A stretch of DNA of 8,745 nt from SIG714 sp045629725. Lineage in GTDB: Bacteria > Bacillota > Clostridia > Oscillospirales > CAG-272. The translations under genes and the position numbers were made by a program. The DNA is taken from positions 1-8,745 of the forward strand of contig JAZQRT010000144.1 of NCBI GenBank assembly GCA_045629725.1, given 5' to 3'. Position 1 is the first letter of the stretch. The number at the start of each line of letters is the position of its first letter. The notes under the pieces are model-generated. The model had not been told where the DNA came from. It saw nothing but the letters and a program-made list of their open reading frames with translations, and did not search any database. This document shows, in pieces, positions 1-6,949 of this stretch.

Positions 1-54
1 CTCCTTGAATCCAAGGGATACGATCCCCTTGCGTACCGTATGTTCTGCCTTGGC
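1..54 (+). other. cysS: Inverted internal fragment of cysS (chimeric contig end)
   Basis: Read on the + strand in frame 1, this stretch encodes LLESKGYDPLAYRMFCLG. This resembles the conserved segment just after the KMSKS loop of cysteinyl-tRNA synthetase, where family members have an LL..KGYDP..YR.FCL.SHYR-like pattern. The main cysS gene of this window is on the opposite strand and stops about 60-80 residues before this segment, so the fragment is in the wrong orientation and not contiguous. The last bases (from 48) are shared with the adapter-like sequence that follows. I read this as a misjoined piece of the same gene rather than a second gene. The family assignment rests on one short motif. 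Confidence 0.6.
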
Positions 55-84
55 TCACAGAACGACATGGCTACGATCCGACTT
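48..84 (-). other. Embedded sequencing adapter (MGI/BGISEQ type), artefact
   Basis: On the - strand this begins AAGTCGGATCGTAGCC and continues for 37 bases. From memory it is identical to the first 37 of the 42 bases of the MGI/BGISEQ read-2 adapter. It directly follows the last cysS base (85) and creates the apparent TAA stop at 83-85, with T from the insert and AA from the adapter. This is library sequence, not genomic DNA. It joins the two oppositely oriented cysS pieces, so everything left of position 85 should be treated as unreliable. Confidence 0.93.
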
Positions 85-754
85 ATGAGCACTCAATGTG
101 CCAGCCGGGATAACCGACACCCCAAGGGCTGTCCCACTTGAGCTCCTGATCGTCAAACTTTGATTTTGTAAACCACAAAACGAAGTCCGCCTTGTTGCGT
201 TTGTTATCGTCAGCCTCAACGCCTTCTCTTACGCCTACCTCAAGGTCCTCCTCGTTGAAGTTGTGGAAAACGTAGTATTCCTTGAGCTTGGATGTGTCAA
301 AGTAAATGTTTCCGCCCGCTTCATAGGCATATCCCTTATCGATGAGCGCGGAAATTACCTTGATGAACTCGTCAATACAGCCCGTTGCAGGTTCAACCAC
401 ATCGGGAGTCTTGATATTGAGCTTTTTGCAGTCCTCGAAAAATGCGTCGGTATAATACTTTGCAATTTCAAGAACGGTCTTATTTTCTCGTTTTGCGCCC
501 TTGAGCATCTTATCCTCACCCGTATCTGCGTCTGAGGAAAGGTGTCCAACGTCGGTAATGTTCATAACTCTTGTAACGTCATAGCCGTCATAACGCAGAT
601 AACGCTCAAGAACGTCCTCCATGATATACGAACGGAGGTTGCCTATGTGAGCAAAATGATATACCGTAGGTCCGCAGGTATACATTTTTACCTTTCCGGG
701 CTCTATGGGTACGAATTCTTCTTTTTTTCTTGTCAGTGAATTATAAAGCTTCAT
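83..754 (-). CDS. cysS: Cysteinyl-tRNA synthetase, N-terminal part (truncated by artefact)
   Basis: This class I aminoacyl-tRNA synthetase charges tRNA-Cys with cysteine in the cytoplasm, using ATP. The 223 residues seen cover the start of the Rossmann catalytic domain: MYTCGPTVY with the first zinc-ligand Cys, the HIGH-like signature in FAHIGNLRSY, NITDVGH, and GYPGWHIECS with further zinc ligands. Complete family members have about 460-480 residues, so the KMSKS loop, the helical domain and the C-terminus are absent. The ATG at 754 is chosen because AAGAAGGAA lies 7-8 bases upstream and the protein then begins MKLYNS, as in the family; reading upstream to 826 would run past the cysE stop. 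The gene lies 46 bases after cysE, presumably in the same operon. The TAA at 83-85 is created by adapter sequence, so the gene is likely intact in the organism. Confidence 0.95.
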   Translation of the reverse strand: MKLYNSLTRKKEEFVPIEPGKVKMYTCGPTVYHFAHIGNLRSYIMEDVLERYLRYDGYDVTRVMNITDVGHLSSDADTGEDKMLKGAKRENKTVLEIAKYYTDAFFEDCKKLNIKTPDVVEPATGCIDEFIKVISALIDKGYAYEAGGNIYFDTSKLKEYYVFHNFNEEDLEVGVREGVEADDNKRNKADFVLWFTKSKFDDQELKWDSPWGVGYPGWHIECS

Positions 755-800
755 TTTAAATTCCTTCTTGAAATTTACGGTTTTGTTTGTGTTGAGAGTC

Positions 801-1976
801 TTAAGCCTCGCCTGAAAGCTCTGCAAGCTTTTTCTCTGCTGCGAGAAGTCGGATATTCAAGCGGCAGAATTCCTGAGAAACAGGGTCGGGGATGTGGACT
901 TGGTCAAGGTCATTGACCTTCATGTTGTTTTGTCTTACAACTCTTGCGGGAATACCCACAGCCGTTGAATTTTTCGGAATGTTGGAAAGCACCACGGCTC
1001 CTGCGGCAATCTTGGAATTATCTCCGATCTCAACAGGTCCAAGAACCTTTGCTCCTGCGCCTACCATAACGCCGTTTCCGAGCGTGGGGTGACGCTTACC
1101 TGTCTGCTTACCCGTACCTCCGAGAGTTACCCCTTGGTATATGGTGCAGTCATCTCCGATTATTGTTGTTTCGCCGATAACGACTCCGCTTCCGTGGTCA
1201 ATAAAAAGTCCTCTGCCGATGGTGGCGCCGGGGTGTATCTCTATACCCGTGAGGAATTTTGTGAATTGGCTGAGAGCTCTTGCCGACAAAACAAAATGGT
1301 TTTGGTGGAGAAAATGAGCCACTCTGTATGCCATCACGGCGTGAAGTCCCGAATAAAGGGTGAGGACCTCAAAAAGGCTGGTCGCCGCAGGGTCTCTCTC
1401 TTTTATTCCCTGTATATCGTGGCGTATTTTGTCAAATTCCTGAGAAATTACACTTTTGTCCGAGGGACATAGGTGATCGTCGGAGTCGTCAGAGTCTCCG
1501 TCTTCTTCCTCACCGCATGCCTCAGTAACCTCTTCAACTACTTCCTCAGCAACTTCCTCAATCGCTTCTGCAGCCTTTGTTGCAACACTTGCGGAAATGA
1601 TGCCGGCACTTTCCTTTACTGCGGACTTGAAAGCCTCAACTGCCTTGCCTGCTGCACCTGCGATAACCTTACCTGCCTCGCATGTTGCGCCGCCGATAGC
1701 CTTTGCCTTAACCTTAACGTCCGCTGTCTTGCACTTTACTGTATCGTTTGCAAGCTTTGCCTTTTCAGCAGCCTTTGCCTTTGCTTCCTGGGACTTTGTC
1801 TTAACTGTTCCTGTAGCCTCTGTTGCCTTCTGGCAAACCTGAGTCTTAACACCCTCTACCTTTGTGGGCACTGCTGCGCAAAAGCCCTCAACAAAATCTG
1901 CTACCTTGAGCATTGTTCTTTCGATGTCGTGCTTTTCGGGAATTGATACATTGAAATTAACGTTGATTTTCTTCAT
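801..1976 (-). CDS. cysE: Serine O-acetyltransferase with ~180-residue low-complexity N-terminal extension
   Basis: The catalytic part acetylates L-serine with acetyl-CoA to give O-acetylserine, the first step of cysteine synthesis. Residues 181-391 form a complete short Firmicutes-type enzyme: a helical start (FDKIRHDIQGIKERDPA), then a left-handed beta-helix of hexapeptide repeats with IEIHP and FIDHGSG (E246 and H261 match the catalytic D143/H158 pair of E. coli CysE) and the GGTGK acetyl-CoA loop. Residues 1-180 are additional. Residues 38-122 are Lys/Ala/Thr-rich and likely helical, 137-167 are Glu/Asp-rich, and six cysteines are scattered through the extension. No in-frame ATG, GTG or TTG lies near residue 180, and AAAGGAG sits 8 bases before the ATG at 1976, so the fusion appears to be translated as one 391-residue chain. 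The extension's role is unknown. The gene heads an operon with cysS. Confidence 0.93.
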   Translation of the reverse strand: MKKINVNFNVSIPEKHDIERTMLKVADFVEGFCAAVPTKVEGVKTQVCQKATEATGTVKTKSQEAKAKAAEKAKLANDTVKCKTADVKVKAKAIGGATCEAGKVIAGAAGKAVEAFKSAVKESAGIISASVATKAAEAIEEVAEEVVEEVTEACGEEEDGDSDDSDDHLCPSDKSVISQEFDKIRHDIQGIKERDPAATSLFEVLTLYSGLHAVMAYRVAHFLHQNHFVLSARALSQFTKFLTGIEIHPGATIGRGLFIDHGSGVVIGETTIIGDDCTIYQGVTLGGTGKQTGKRHPTLGNGVMVGAGAKVLGPVEIGDNSKIAAGAVVLSNIPKNSTAVGIPARVVRQNNMKVNDLDQVHIPDPVSQEFCRLNIRLLAAEKKLAELSGEA

Positions 1977-2056
1977 GGTTAGATCTCCTTTGATATATAT
2001 ACCTGTATTATTTTTTTGTTTTGGTGCAGGCTCCGAAAATGCCCTGCCTTCATCCT

Positions 2057-2085
2057 ATTATATTACATTTTATTTCATTTGTAAA
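2057..2085 (-). promoter_or_regulatory. Sigma-A promoter of cysE-cysS
   Basis: On the - strand, TTTACA (2085-2080) is followed by a 17-base spacer and a perfect TATAAT (2062-2057). This predicts transcription from about 2050 and a leader of about 75 bases. The leader contains a small GCAGG/CCTGC inverted repeat (2043-2047 with 2026-2030) and then the cysE ribosome binding site. The leader is too short for a T-box, and no known riboswitch was recognised. Confidence 0.75.
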
Positions 2086-2140
2086 TAGTATTTTGTAAAT
2101 TTAATTATAAAATATACCGATTATGTTTACTTTTTGTTTA

Positions 2141-2169
2141 TTGACAGTGGGGCTTACATGGTTTATAAT
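2141..2169 (+). promoter_or_regulatory. Perfect-consensus sigma-A promoter of the yfbR-cotH operon
   Basis: TTGACA (2141-2146), a 17-base spacer and TATAAT (2164-2169) match the consensus exactly in both boxes and spacing. Transcription should begin near 2176, leaving a leader of about 97 bases before the TTG start at 2273. The promoter is divergent from the cysE promoter; the two -35 boxes are about 55 bases apart across AT-rich DNA. Confidence 0.85.
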
Positions 2170-2212
2170 GAATGCAAAAGCCGAAATGGTGCCGCTGACA
2201 CTGTTTCGAAGC

Positions 2213-2240
2213 CAAGTCTGTGACTTGACAGCATTTTTTT
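2213..2240 (+). terminator. Terminator-like hairpin in the yfbR leader (possible attenuator)
   Basis: CAAGTC (2213-2218), loop TGT, GACTTG (2222-2227) form a perfect 6-base-pair stem. Six bases later comes a run of seven T (2234-2240). GCTG (2194-2197) could also pair with CAGC (2229-2232), which would bring the stem up to the T-run. The site lies between the strong promoter and the gene, so it could cause premature termination. The stem is short and no regulator or ligand-binding fold is recognised. Confidence 0.35.
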
Positions 2241-2253
2241 GAGAAATTAACAG

Positions 2254-2275
2254 ATCTCTGGAGGAGATAGGATTG
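2254..2275 (+). promoter_or_regulatory. Ribosome binding site and TTG start of yfbR, SD inside a small hairpin
   Basis: GGAGGAG (2260-2266) lies six bases before the TTG at 2273 and decides this start. ATCTC (2254-2258) can pair with GAGAT (2264-2268) around the loop TGGAG, so the Shine-Dalgarno sequence is partly held in a stem. With five base pairs the hairpin is weak, and a regulatory role is only a possibility. Confidence 0.5.
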
Positions 2276-2860
2276 AATAATTACGGATTTTTTGCCTTGG
2301 CGTTCAGACAAAAATATATAAAACGCTGGGGACTTATGTATAATATAACAGAAGAAACCCTTTCCGAGCATGCCTGCGAGGTGGCGATCGTTGCCCATGC
2401 TCTTGCGCTTATCGGAAACAGATATTACGGAAAAAACTATAATTCGGACAGGATCGCGGCACTGGGCATATATCATGACGTTCCCGAGGTATACACAGGG
2501 GACCTTCCCACGCCTATAAAATATTTTAATACCACCTCAAAGGAAAGCTACCGCGAGATAGAAAAGAAAGCCATGGAAATTCTTCTTTCCAAGCTTCCCG
2601 AGGAGCTCCGTGAGGATTACAGAGAGATATTTTACTACGAGGAATATGATCCCGATGCGAAGAAGCTTATTAAGGCGGCGGATAAGATCTGCGCTTATAT
2701 AAAATGTCTTGATGAGGAAAGATGCGGAAATAACGAGTTTTCCTCTGCCAAAAAGACGCTCCTTTCCGCTCTTGACGAGCTTGATTGCAGTGAGGCAAAT
2801 TTCTTTATGGAGCACTTTTTGTCCTCCTTCAATATGACGCTGGACGAGCTCCAGAACTAA
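2273..2860 (+). CDS. yfbR: YfbR-type HD-domain 5'-deoxynucleotidase
   Basis: The family removes phosphate from deoxyribonucleoside 5'-monophosphates with a divalent metal in the cytoplasm, taking part in dNMP turnover. The 195-residue protein matches E. coli YfbR (199 residues) along its length and in register: R18 and W19 in KRWGLM, H33 in SEH, H68-D69 in YHDVPEV, E72, D77 in GDLPTP, and D137 in AADKICAY. These are the known metal and substrate residues, and all are present. The TTG start is supported by this shared numbering and by GGAGGAG six bases upstream; the next Met is residue 22 and would cut off R18 and W19. The gene follows a consensus promoter and is 18 bases upstream of the CotH-family gene, so the two are probably co-transcribed although no functional link is obvious. 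Confidence 0.93.
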   Translation: MNNYGFFALAFRQKYIKRWGLMYNITEETLSEHACEVAIVAHALALIGNRYYGKNYNSDRIAALGIYHDVPEVYTGDLPTPIKYFNTTSKESYREIEKKAMEILLSKLPEELREDYREIFYYEEYDPDAKKLIKAADKICAYIKCLDEERCGNNEFSSAKKTLLSALDELDCSEANFFMEHFLSSFNMTLDELQN

Positions 2861-2878
2861 GATTTACAGGAGTTAAGA

Positions 2879-5455
2879 ATGAAAAAAGTTTCGGCAATAT
2901 TTACTTTGATATTTATTATATGCCTCGTATTTGCGGGATGCTCTCCCGATGATGGATCGGGGCTTGATATACCCGCTGTTACCGTGACGGGCAGCGAGGG
3001 GGTTGTCTTTTCCAATTCCGAGGATATCGTTTTTGGAGGCAAGTCCCTGTCGGGAACCTTGACCCTTTCAAACACTTCCAAATTATCCCTCACTTTGAAA
3101 ATTACTTATATTGCAGACGAGGGAGAGAAAAAAAGCATCCGCGCCTCTCTTGAAGGCGGTGCATCATGCGACGTTGAGCTTGAGGGCACAGGAGAGCTTT
3201 TTGGAGTTGGAGTCATTTATACCGACGATAAAACACAGGAAAACATTTCACTGAACTATCCTGCTCACCCCGCGGCATTTAACGAGGCTCTTTCTGTGGA
3301 GGGCGAGGGCTCCCACATTGTTCTCGGATTTGAACTCGGGGAGGAGATAACAAGGATAGAAAGACCTGTGACTCTTATCCTTGAGGAGGATCTATCCTCG
3401 GATATCGTTTATTGCGCAGGCGATTTTGAGGGCAAGATCGTGATCGACGAGGAAGACGGCGACCTCGAGCCCAAAAAGTTCTTTGCTGAGGGAGAGGGCA
3501 TCGTCCTTGACATGCCCAGACTTAAGCATGTGGAGGCAAACCCCACCTATTACCTCAGAGTCAAGATATATAACAGCCGTGAGCTTGAAAACGGAAGGAT
3601 CACACTTACCACCCTTGACGAATGGAATGATCTTTATTCCGAGGATAAGCTTCCGAATCTCTATAAAAACGATACTCTTATCTTTTCCGGAGATTATACA
3701 CTTCCCGCAGGTATTACCCTTGAGGGAGAGCACTCCGTAAGCTTTGAAAAGGGTGTGGTGCTTGAGGGTGCGATAAAGATCAAGACCTCGGAAAAGGCAA
3801 CTCTTTCCTTTTCGGCTGATAAAAAATCAACCCTTCCCGACTATCCTGTCGACCTTGAGGGTGAAAACGTAGATGTTTTATGGGATATTCCGAGAAACAA
3901 TGGCGTTACCATGTATGATATCGCAAAGCACCTCGGGGCGCTTACCGTAAACGGTAAAACTGCCGAAAGCTATGCTCTCGGAGGGGACGGCTCCTCCAAG
4001 CTTACCTCCGTCACTCTTCATGCAACGGAGAACCGCAACATTACCAAGACGATCGTATGGAAGGCGGACGGATATACGCTGAGAGCCACTATTGATTGCG
4101 TTGCAGACCCTTATACCTTGAAGGACGCGGTTTTGCAGTGCGTTGTCACAGGCGGGGGAAGCGTTGAATTTGACGATAACGTAAAGGGCGAAAAGGGAGG
4201 AGTAAATCTCCTTGCGGCATCGGGATGCTATGTCACGGTTACCGATAAAAACGGCGAGAGCGTGAGATATCTTATCGAAACCGAATACGTACCCTCACCC
4301 CTTCCCATCGTTGTTATCGAGGTTGAGGACGGCAAGGACGTGGAATCGAACGAGGCTTACCAGAACGCAACGATATATATGACCACCGATGGCTCGGAGT
4401 ATGAGTCCATTGGAGAGTCGAGCATTCAGATAAGAGGCAGAGGGCACTCCACTTGGAAATGGGAGAAAAAGCCCTATAAGATCAAGTTCGACAAAAAGAC
4501 GTCGCTTTTCGGGCTTGAAGCCAATAAGGATTGGACACTTCTTGCAAACTATACGGACAAATCCTTGATCCGTAACTACGTTGCCATGGAGGGTGCAAAA
4601 TTGCTGTCCTTTGCCTATACGCCCAGCCAGTTCCCCGTGGACGTTTTTGTGAACGGCGAATACGTGGGCATTTATACAATGGGAGAGCAGCTTGAGACCA
4701 AGGACGGCAGAGTTGAGCTTACGGATAACGGCAGCGAGGTGGATACGGGATATTTCCTTGAGATCGGCGGAACGAGCTCGGAGGACGTTTGGAACGAGAC
4801 CTGCTTCTATACCACTCTTTGCAAATACGTAAAGGTCAAGGCTCCCGACAGCGATACACTCACTAAAGATCAGGTGGCGTATATCAGGGAATACGTAAAG
4901 AAAGCCGATGAAGCCGTAATGAAGGGCGAGGGGTATGAGGAATATATCGATCTTCAGGCGCTCATTGATTGGGTCATTGTCCACGAGCTTTATTATAATA
5001 TCGACTGCGCCTTCAGAAGAAGCTGTTATTTTACAAAGGATGCGGGCGGAAAGCTTACAATGGGTCCCGTTTGGGATTTTGACAACGCCTTCGGGAACTT
5101 CTGGAAGGATGATAAGACCTATTCCACCTGGGCAACGGCGGATTCAACCACGGGATATATTTGGGATAACTGGATGAGCTATCTTATAACCTATCCCGAG
5201 TTCAGAGAAAAATTCCGCGCGCGCTGGGACGAGGTCAAATACGAGCTTCTGGAGGAGCTTCTTTCCTCCATTGACGAGGGATATGATCTTTGCAAACGCT
5301 CGGCGGCTTATAATTTTGAGGTGTGGGATATTCTTGACAGACGCGTGGGATGTCAGGATTCATCCATAAAGAAGTACAACACATATGAAAAGCAGATAGA
5401 TTATTTCCGCTCGTTTATTAAGACCAGATGGAAATGGATGGACGAGAATATATAA
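2879..5455 (+). CDS. CotH kinase-domain lipoprotein with large beta-rich N-terminal region
   Basis: The 858-residue protein starts with a lipoprotein signal peptide (KK, a hydrophobic stretch, then FAGC with C21 as the likely lipidated Cys), so it should be anchored outside the membrane. Residues about 470-855 match the CotH family, named after the B. subtilis spore-coat protein kinase. Visible motifs are IQIRGRGHSTW (516-526) followed by KKPYKIKF, FVNGEYVGIYTMGEQ, NIDCAFRRSCYF (707-718) and GPVWDFDNAFGN (729-740); the Asp residues of the last two are candidate catalytic or metal ligands. Residues about 25-460 are acidic and beta-rich, without a domain I can name. AGGAG lies six bases before the ATG. 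Many gut Clostridia encode CotH-like surface lipoproteins whose substrates are unknown, so kinase activity is inferred from family only. No terminator is evident before pgk. Confidence 0.88.
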   Translation: MKKVSAIFTLIFIICLVFAGCSPDDGSGLDIPAVTVTGSEGVVFSNSEDIVFGGKSLSGTLTLSNTSKLSLTLKITYIADEGEKKSIRASLEGGASCDVELEGTGELFGVGVIYTDDKTQENISLNYPAHPAAFNEALSVEGEGSHIVLGFELGEEITRIERPVTLILEEDLSSDIVYCAGDFEGKIVIDEEDGDLEPKKFFAEGEGIVLDMPRLKHVEANPTYYLRVKIYNSRELENGRITLTTLDEWNDLYSEDKLPNLYKNDTLIFSGDYTLPAGITLEGEHSVSFEKGVVLEGAIKIKTSEKATLSFSADKKSTLPDYPVDLEGENVDVLWDIPRNNGVTMYDIAKHLGALTVNGKTAESYALGGDGSSKLTSVTLHATENRNITKTIVWKADGYTLRATIDCVADPYTLKDAVLQCVVTGGGSVEFDDNVKGEKGGVNLLAASGCYVTVTDKNGESVRYLIETEYVPSPLPIVVIEVEDGKDVESNEAYQNATIYMTTDGSEYESIGESSIQIRGRGHSTWKWEKKPYKIKFDKKTSLFGLEANKDWTLLANYTDKSLIRNYVAMEGAKLLSFAYTPSQFPVDVFVNGEYVGIYTMGEQLETKDGRVELTDNGSEVDTGYFLEIGGTSSEDVWNETCFYTTLCKYVKVKAPDSDTLTKDQVAYIREYVKKADEAVMKGEGYEEYIDLQALIDWVIVHELYYNIDCAFRRSCYFTKDAGGKLTMGPVWDFDNAFGNFWKDDKTYSTWATADSTTGYIWDNWMSYLITYPEFREKFRARWDEVKYELLEELLSSIDEGYDLCKRSAAYNFEVWDILDRRVGCQDSSIKKYNTYEKQIDYFRSFIKTRWKWMDENI

Positions 5456-5480
5456 GGACCCGTGAGGCTGAAGATCAAAA

Positions 5481-5508
5481 TTGAATATAAATGTTTTTTG
5501 AATATAAA
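5481..5508 (+). repeat. Short direct repeat, TTGAATATAAA twice
   Basis: TTGAATATAAA occurs at 5481-5491 and again at 5498-5508, 17 bases apart, in the AT-rich gap between the CotH-family gene and the pgk promoter. It could be chance in AT-rich DNA or a small protein-binding site upstream of the promoter. Confidence 0.4.
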
Positions 5509-5545
5509 AAAGTGGCAAATGAACAGTAAAAATTTCAAAAAACTA

Positions 5546-5574
5546 TTGAAAAATGGAAAAAAATGTGTTAGTAT
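5546..5574 (+). promoter_or_regulatory. Sigma-A promoter of pgk-tpiA
   Basis: TTGAAA (5546-5551), a 17-base spacer and TAGTAT (5569-5574), with TG one base upstream (extended -10). Transcription should begin around 5581, giving a leader of about 75 bases. The leader contains a weak CCCTT/AAGGG inverted repeat followed by GGAGG (5645-5649). TATACT at 5572-5577 overlaps as an alternative -10 but gives a 20-base spacer. Confidence 0.7.
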
Positions 5575-5654
5575 ACTCGGTGATGAATAATAATATAAAT
5601 AAAATGCCGCCCTTGAGGTAAAATTAAGGGTATGGCAATAATATGGAGGAAATT

Positions 5655-6860
5655 ATGGCAATGTACAACAAAAAGAGCATTGAAGACGTAGAAGTTGCCG
5701 GCAAGAGAGTTCTTGTTCGTTGCGATTTTAACGTACCTATGAAGGATGGAGTTATCACAAGGGATAAGAGCAGTGTTGAGGCACTCCCCACAATCAAGTA
5801 TCTTCTGTCACAGGGCGCAAGAGTAATTCTTTGCTCACACATGGGCAAGCCCAAGGGACAGGTTGTTGCAAAATACTCACTCGCTCCCGTTGCAGCTCGT
5901 CTTTCCGAGCTTCTCGGAATCAACGTAGCTCTTGCAGCTGACACAACAGGCGAGGATGCAAAGGCTAAGGCTGCTGCTCTCAAGGACGGAGAGGCTATGC
6001 TTCTTGAGAACGTTCGTTTCGACATCAGAGAAGAAAAGAACGATCCTACAATGGCAAAGGAGCTTGCTGACCTTGCAGAGGTTTACGTAAACGACGCATT
6101 CGGTACAGCACACAGAGCACACGCTTCCACAGCAGGTGTTGCAGATTACCTTCCTGCAGTATGCGGATACCTTATCGGTAAGGAGATCGGCATCATGGGT
6201 AAGGCTCTTTCCAATCCCGAAAGACCTTTCGTTGCTATTCTCGGCGGAGCAAAGGTACAGGACAAGCTCAGCGTAATCAACAACCTTCTCACAAAGGTAG
6301 ATACACTTATCATCGGCGGTGGAATGGCATACACATTCCTCGCAGCACAGGGCAAGGCAACAGGTCTTTCTCTCCTTGACGAGTCAAAGATCGACTACTG
6401 CCGCGATATGCTTGCAAAGGCTGAGGCTCAGGGCGTTAAGATCCTTCTCCCTGTTGACACAGTAGTTGCAAAGGAATTCCCCAATCCTATCGACGCTGAG
6501 ATCGAAACAACAACAGTATGCTCATGCTGCATTCCCGCAGACCAGATGGGTCTTGATATCGGTGAAAAGACTGCAGAGCTCTATGCTGACGCAGTTAAGT
6601 CCGCTAAGACAGTTGTATGGAACGGACCTATGGGCGTATTTGAGAACCCCATACTTGCAAAGGGTACTATCGCAGTAGCTCAGGCACTTGCTGACAGCGA
6701 GGCTACAACTATCGTTGGAGGCGGCGACTCTGCAGCAGCTTGCGAGCAGCTCGGATTTGCTTCCAAGATCACACACATTTCTACAGGCGGCGGAGCTTCT
6801 CTTGAATTCCTCGAGGGACTTGAGCTTCCCGGTATTGCTTGCCTTAACGACAAGGAATAA
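5655..6860 (+). CDS. pgk: Phosphoglycerate kinase
   Basis: This cytoplasmic enzyme converts 1,3-bisphosphoglycerate and ADP to 3-phosphoglycerate and ATP in glycolysis. At 401 residues it has the normal bacterial length. Both domains are complete: the N-terminal substrate site shows RVLVRCDFNVP (R22, D24, N26), SHMGKPKG, LENVRF (R121) and VNDAFGTAHRAHAS; the C-terminal nucleotide site shows ILGGAKVQDKL, IGGGMAYTF, WNGPMGVFE (from W322) and GGGDSAA (D358). The ATG at 5655 is chosen because GGAGG ends five bases before it. The earlier ATG at 5643 overlaps that ribosome binding site, and the ATG at 5661 would also be acceptable by homology. The gene has its own promoter and is followed 89 bases later by tpiA. 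gapA, often the preceding gene in Firmicutes, is not adjacent here. Confidence 0.97.
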   Translation: MAMYNKKSIEDVEVAGKRVLVRCDFNVPMKDGVITRDKSSVEALPTIKYLLSQGARVILCSHMGKPKGQVVAKYSLAPVAARLSELLGINVALAADTTGEDAKAKAAALKDGEAMLLENVRFDIREEKNDPTMAKELADLAEVYVNDAFGTAHRAHASTAGVADYLPAVCGYLIGKEIGIMGKALSNPERPFVAILGGAKVQDKLSVINNLLTKVDTLIIGGGMAYTFLAAQGKATGLSLLDESKIDYCRDMLAKAEAQGVKILLPVDTVVAKEFPNPIDAEIETTTVCSCCIPADQMGLDIGEKTAELYADAVKSAKTVVWNGPMGVFENPILAKGTIAVAQALADSEATTIVGGGDSAAACEQLGFASKITHISTGGGASLEFLEGLELPGIACLNDKE

Positions 6861-6871
6861 TTTTAAAGACG

Positions 6872-6911
6872 TTATTAACTCGGAACCTCATTTTCGGGGT
6901 TCCGTTAATAA
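6872..6911 (+). promoter_or_regulatory. Intergenic hairpin between pgk and tpiA
   Basis: TTATTAA (6872-6878) and CGGAACC (6881-6887) pair with GGTTCCG (6898-6904) and TTAATAA (6905-6911), giving two 7-base-pair helices separated by a two-base CT bulge, with a 10-base loop. It is followed by AATAAAAG, not a T-run, so it should not terminate rightward transcription efficiently. It may protect the pgk 3' end or mark an RNA processing site that sets relative levels of the two enzymes. Confidence 0.6.
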
Positions 6912-6949
6912 AATAAAAGATATAGAGATTTTAAGGAGACACATAAAAT

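Noticed and set aside
1..85. True genomic inversion or programmed DNA rearrangement in cysS.
   Set aside because: The junction is occupied by a known sequencing adapter, so a library and assembly artefact explains it fully.
755..826. N-terminal extension of cysS starting at 826.
   Set aside because: It would overlap the end of cysE, lacks a good ribosome binding site, and the protein aligns with the family only from the ATG at 754, which has AAGAAGGAA upstream.
1473..1946. Long + strand ORF rich in Cys and Leu, looking like a membrane protein.
   Set aside because: It is the antisense of the low-complexity Lys/Ala/Glu codons of the CysE extension; the composition is a by-product and it has no convincing ribosome binding site or family match.
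1977..2056. T-box or other riboswitch ahead of cysE-cysS.
   Set aside because: The predicted leader is only about 75 bases with one small stem; the T-box core and specifier features are not visible.
4295..4984. 229-residue - strand ORF.
   Set aside because: It lies wholly inside the CotH-domain coding sequence, whose motifs are clear on the + strand, and its translation shows no recognisable domain.
5643..5654. Upstream start codon for pgk at 5643.
   Set aside because: This ATG overlaps the GGAGG ribosome binding site that serves the ATG at 5655, and family members begin near the later start.
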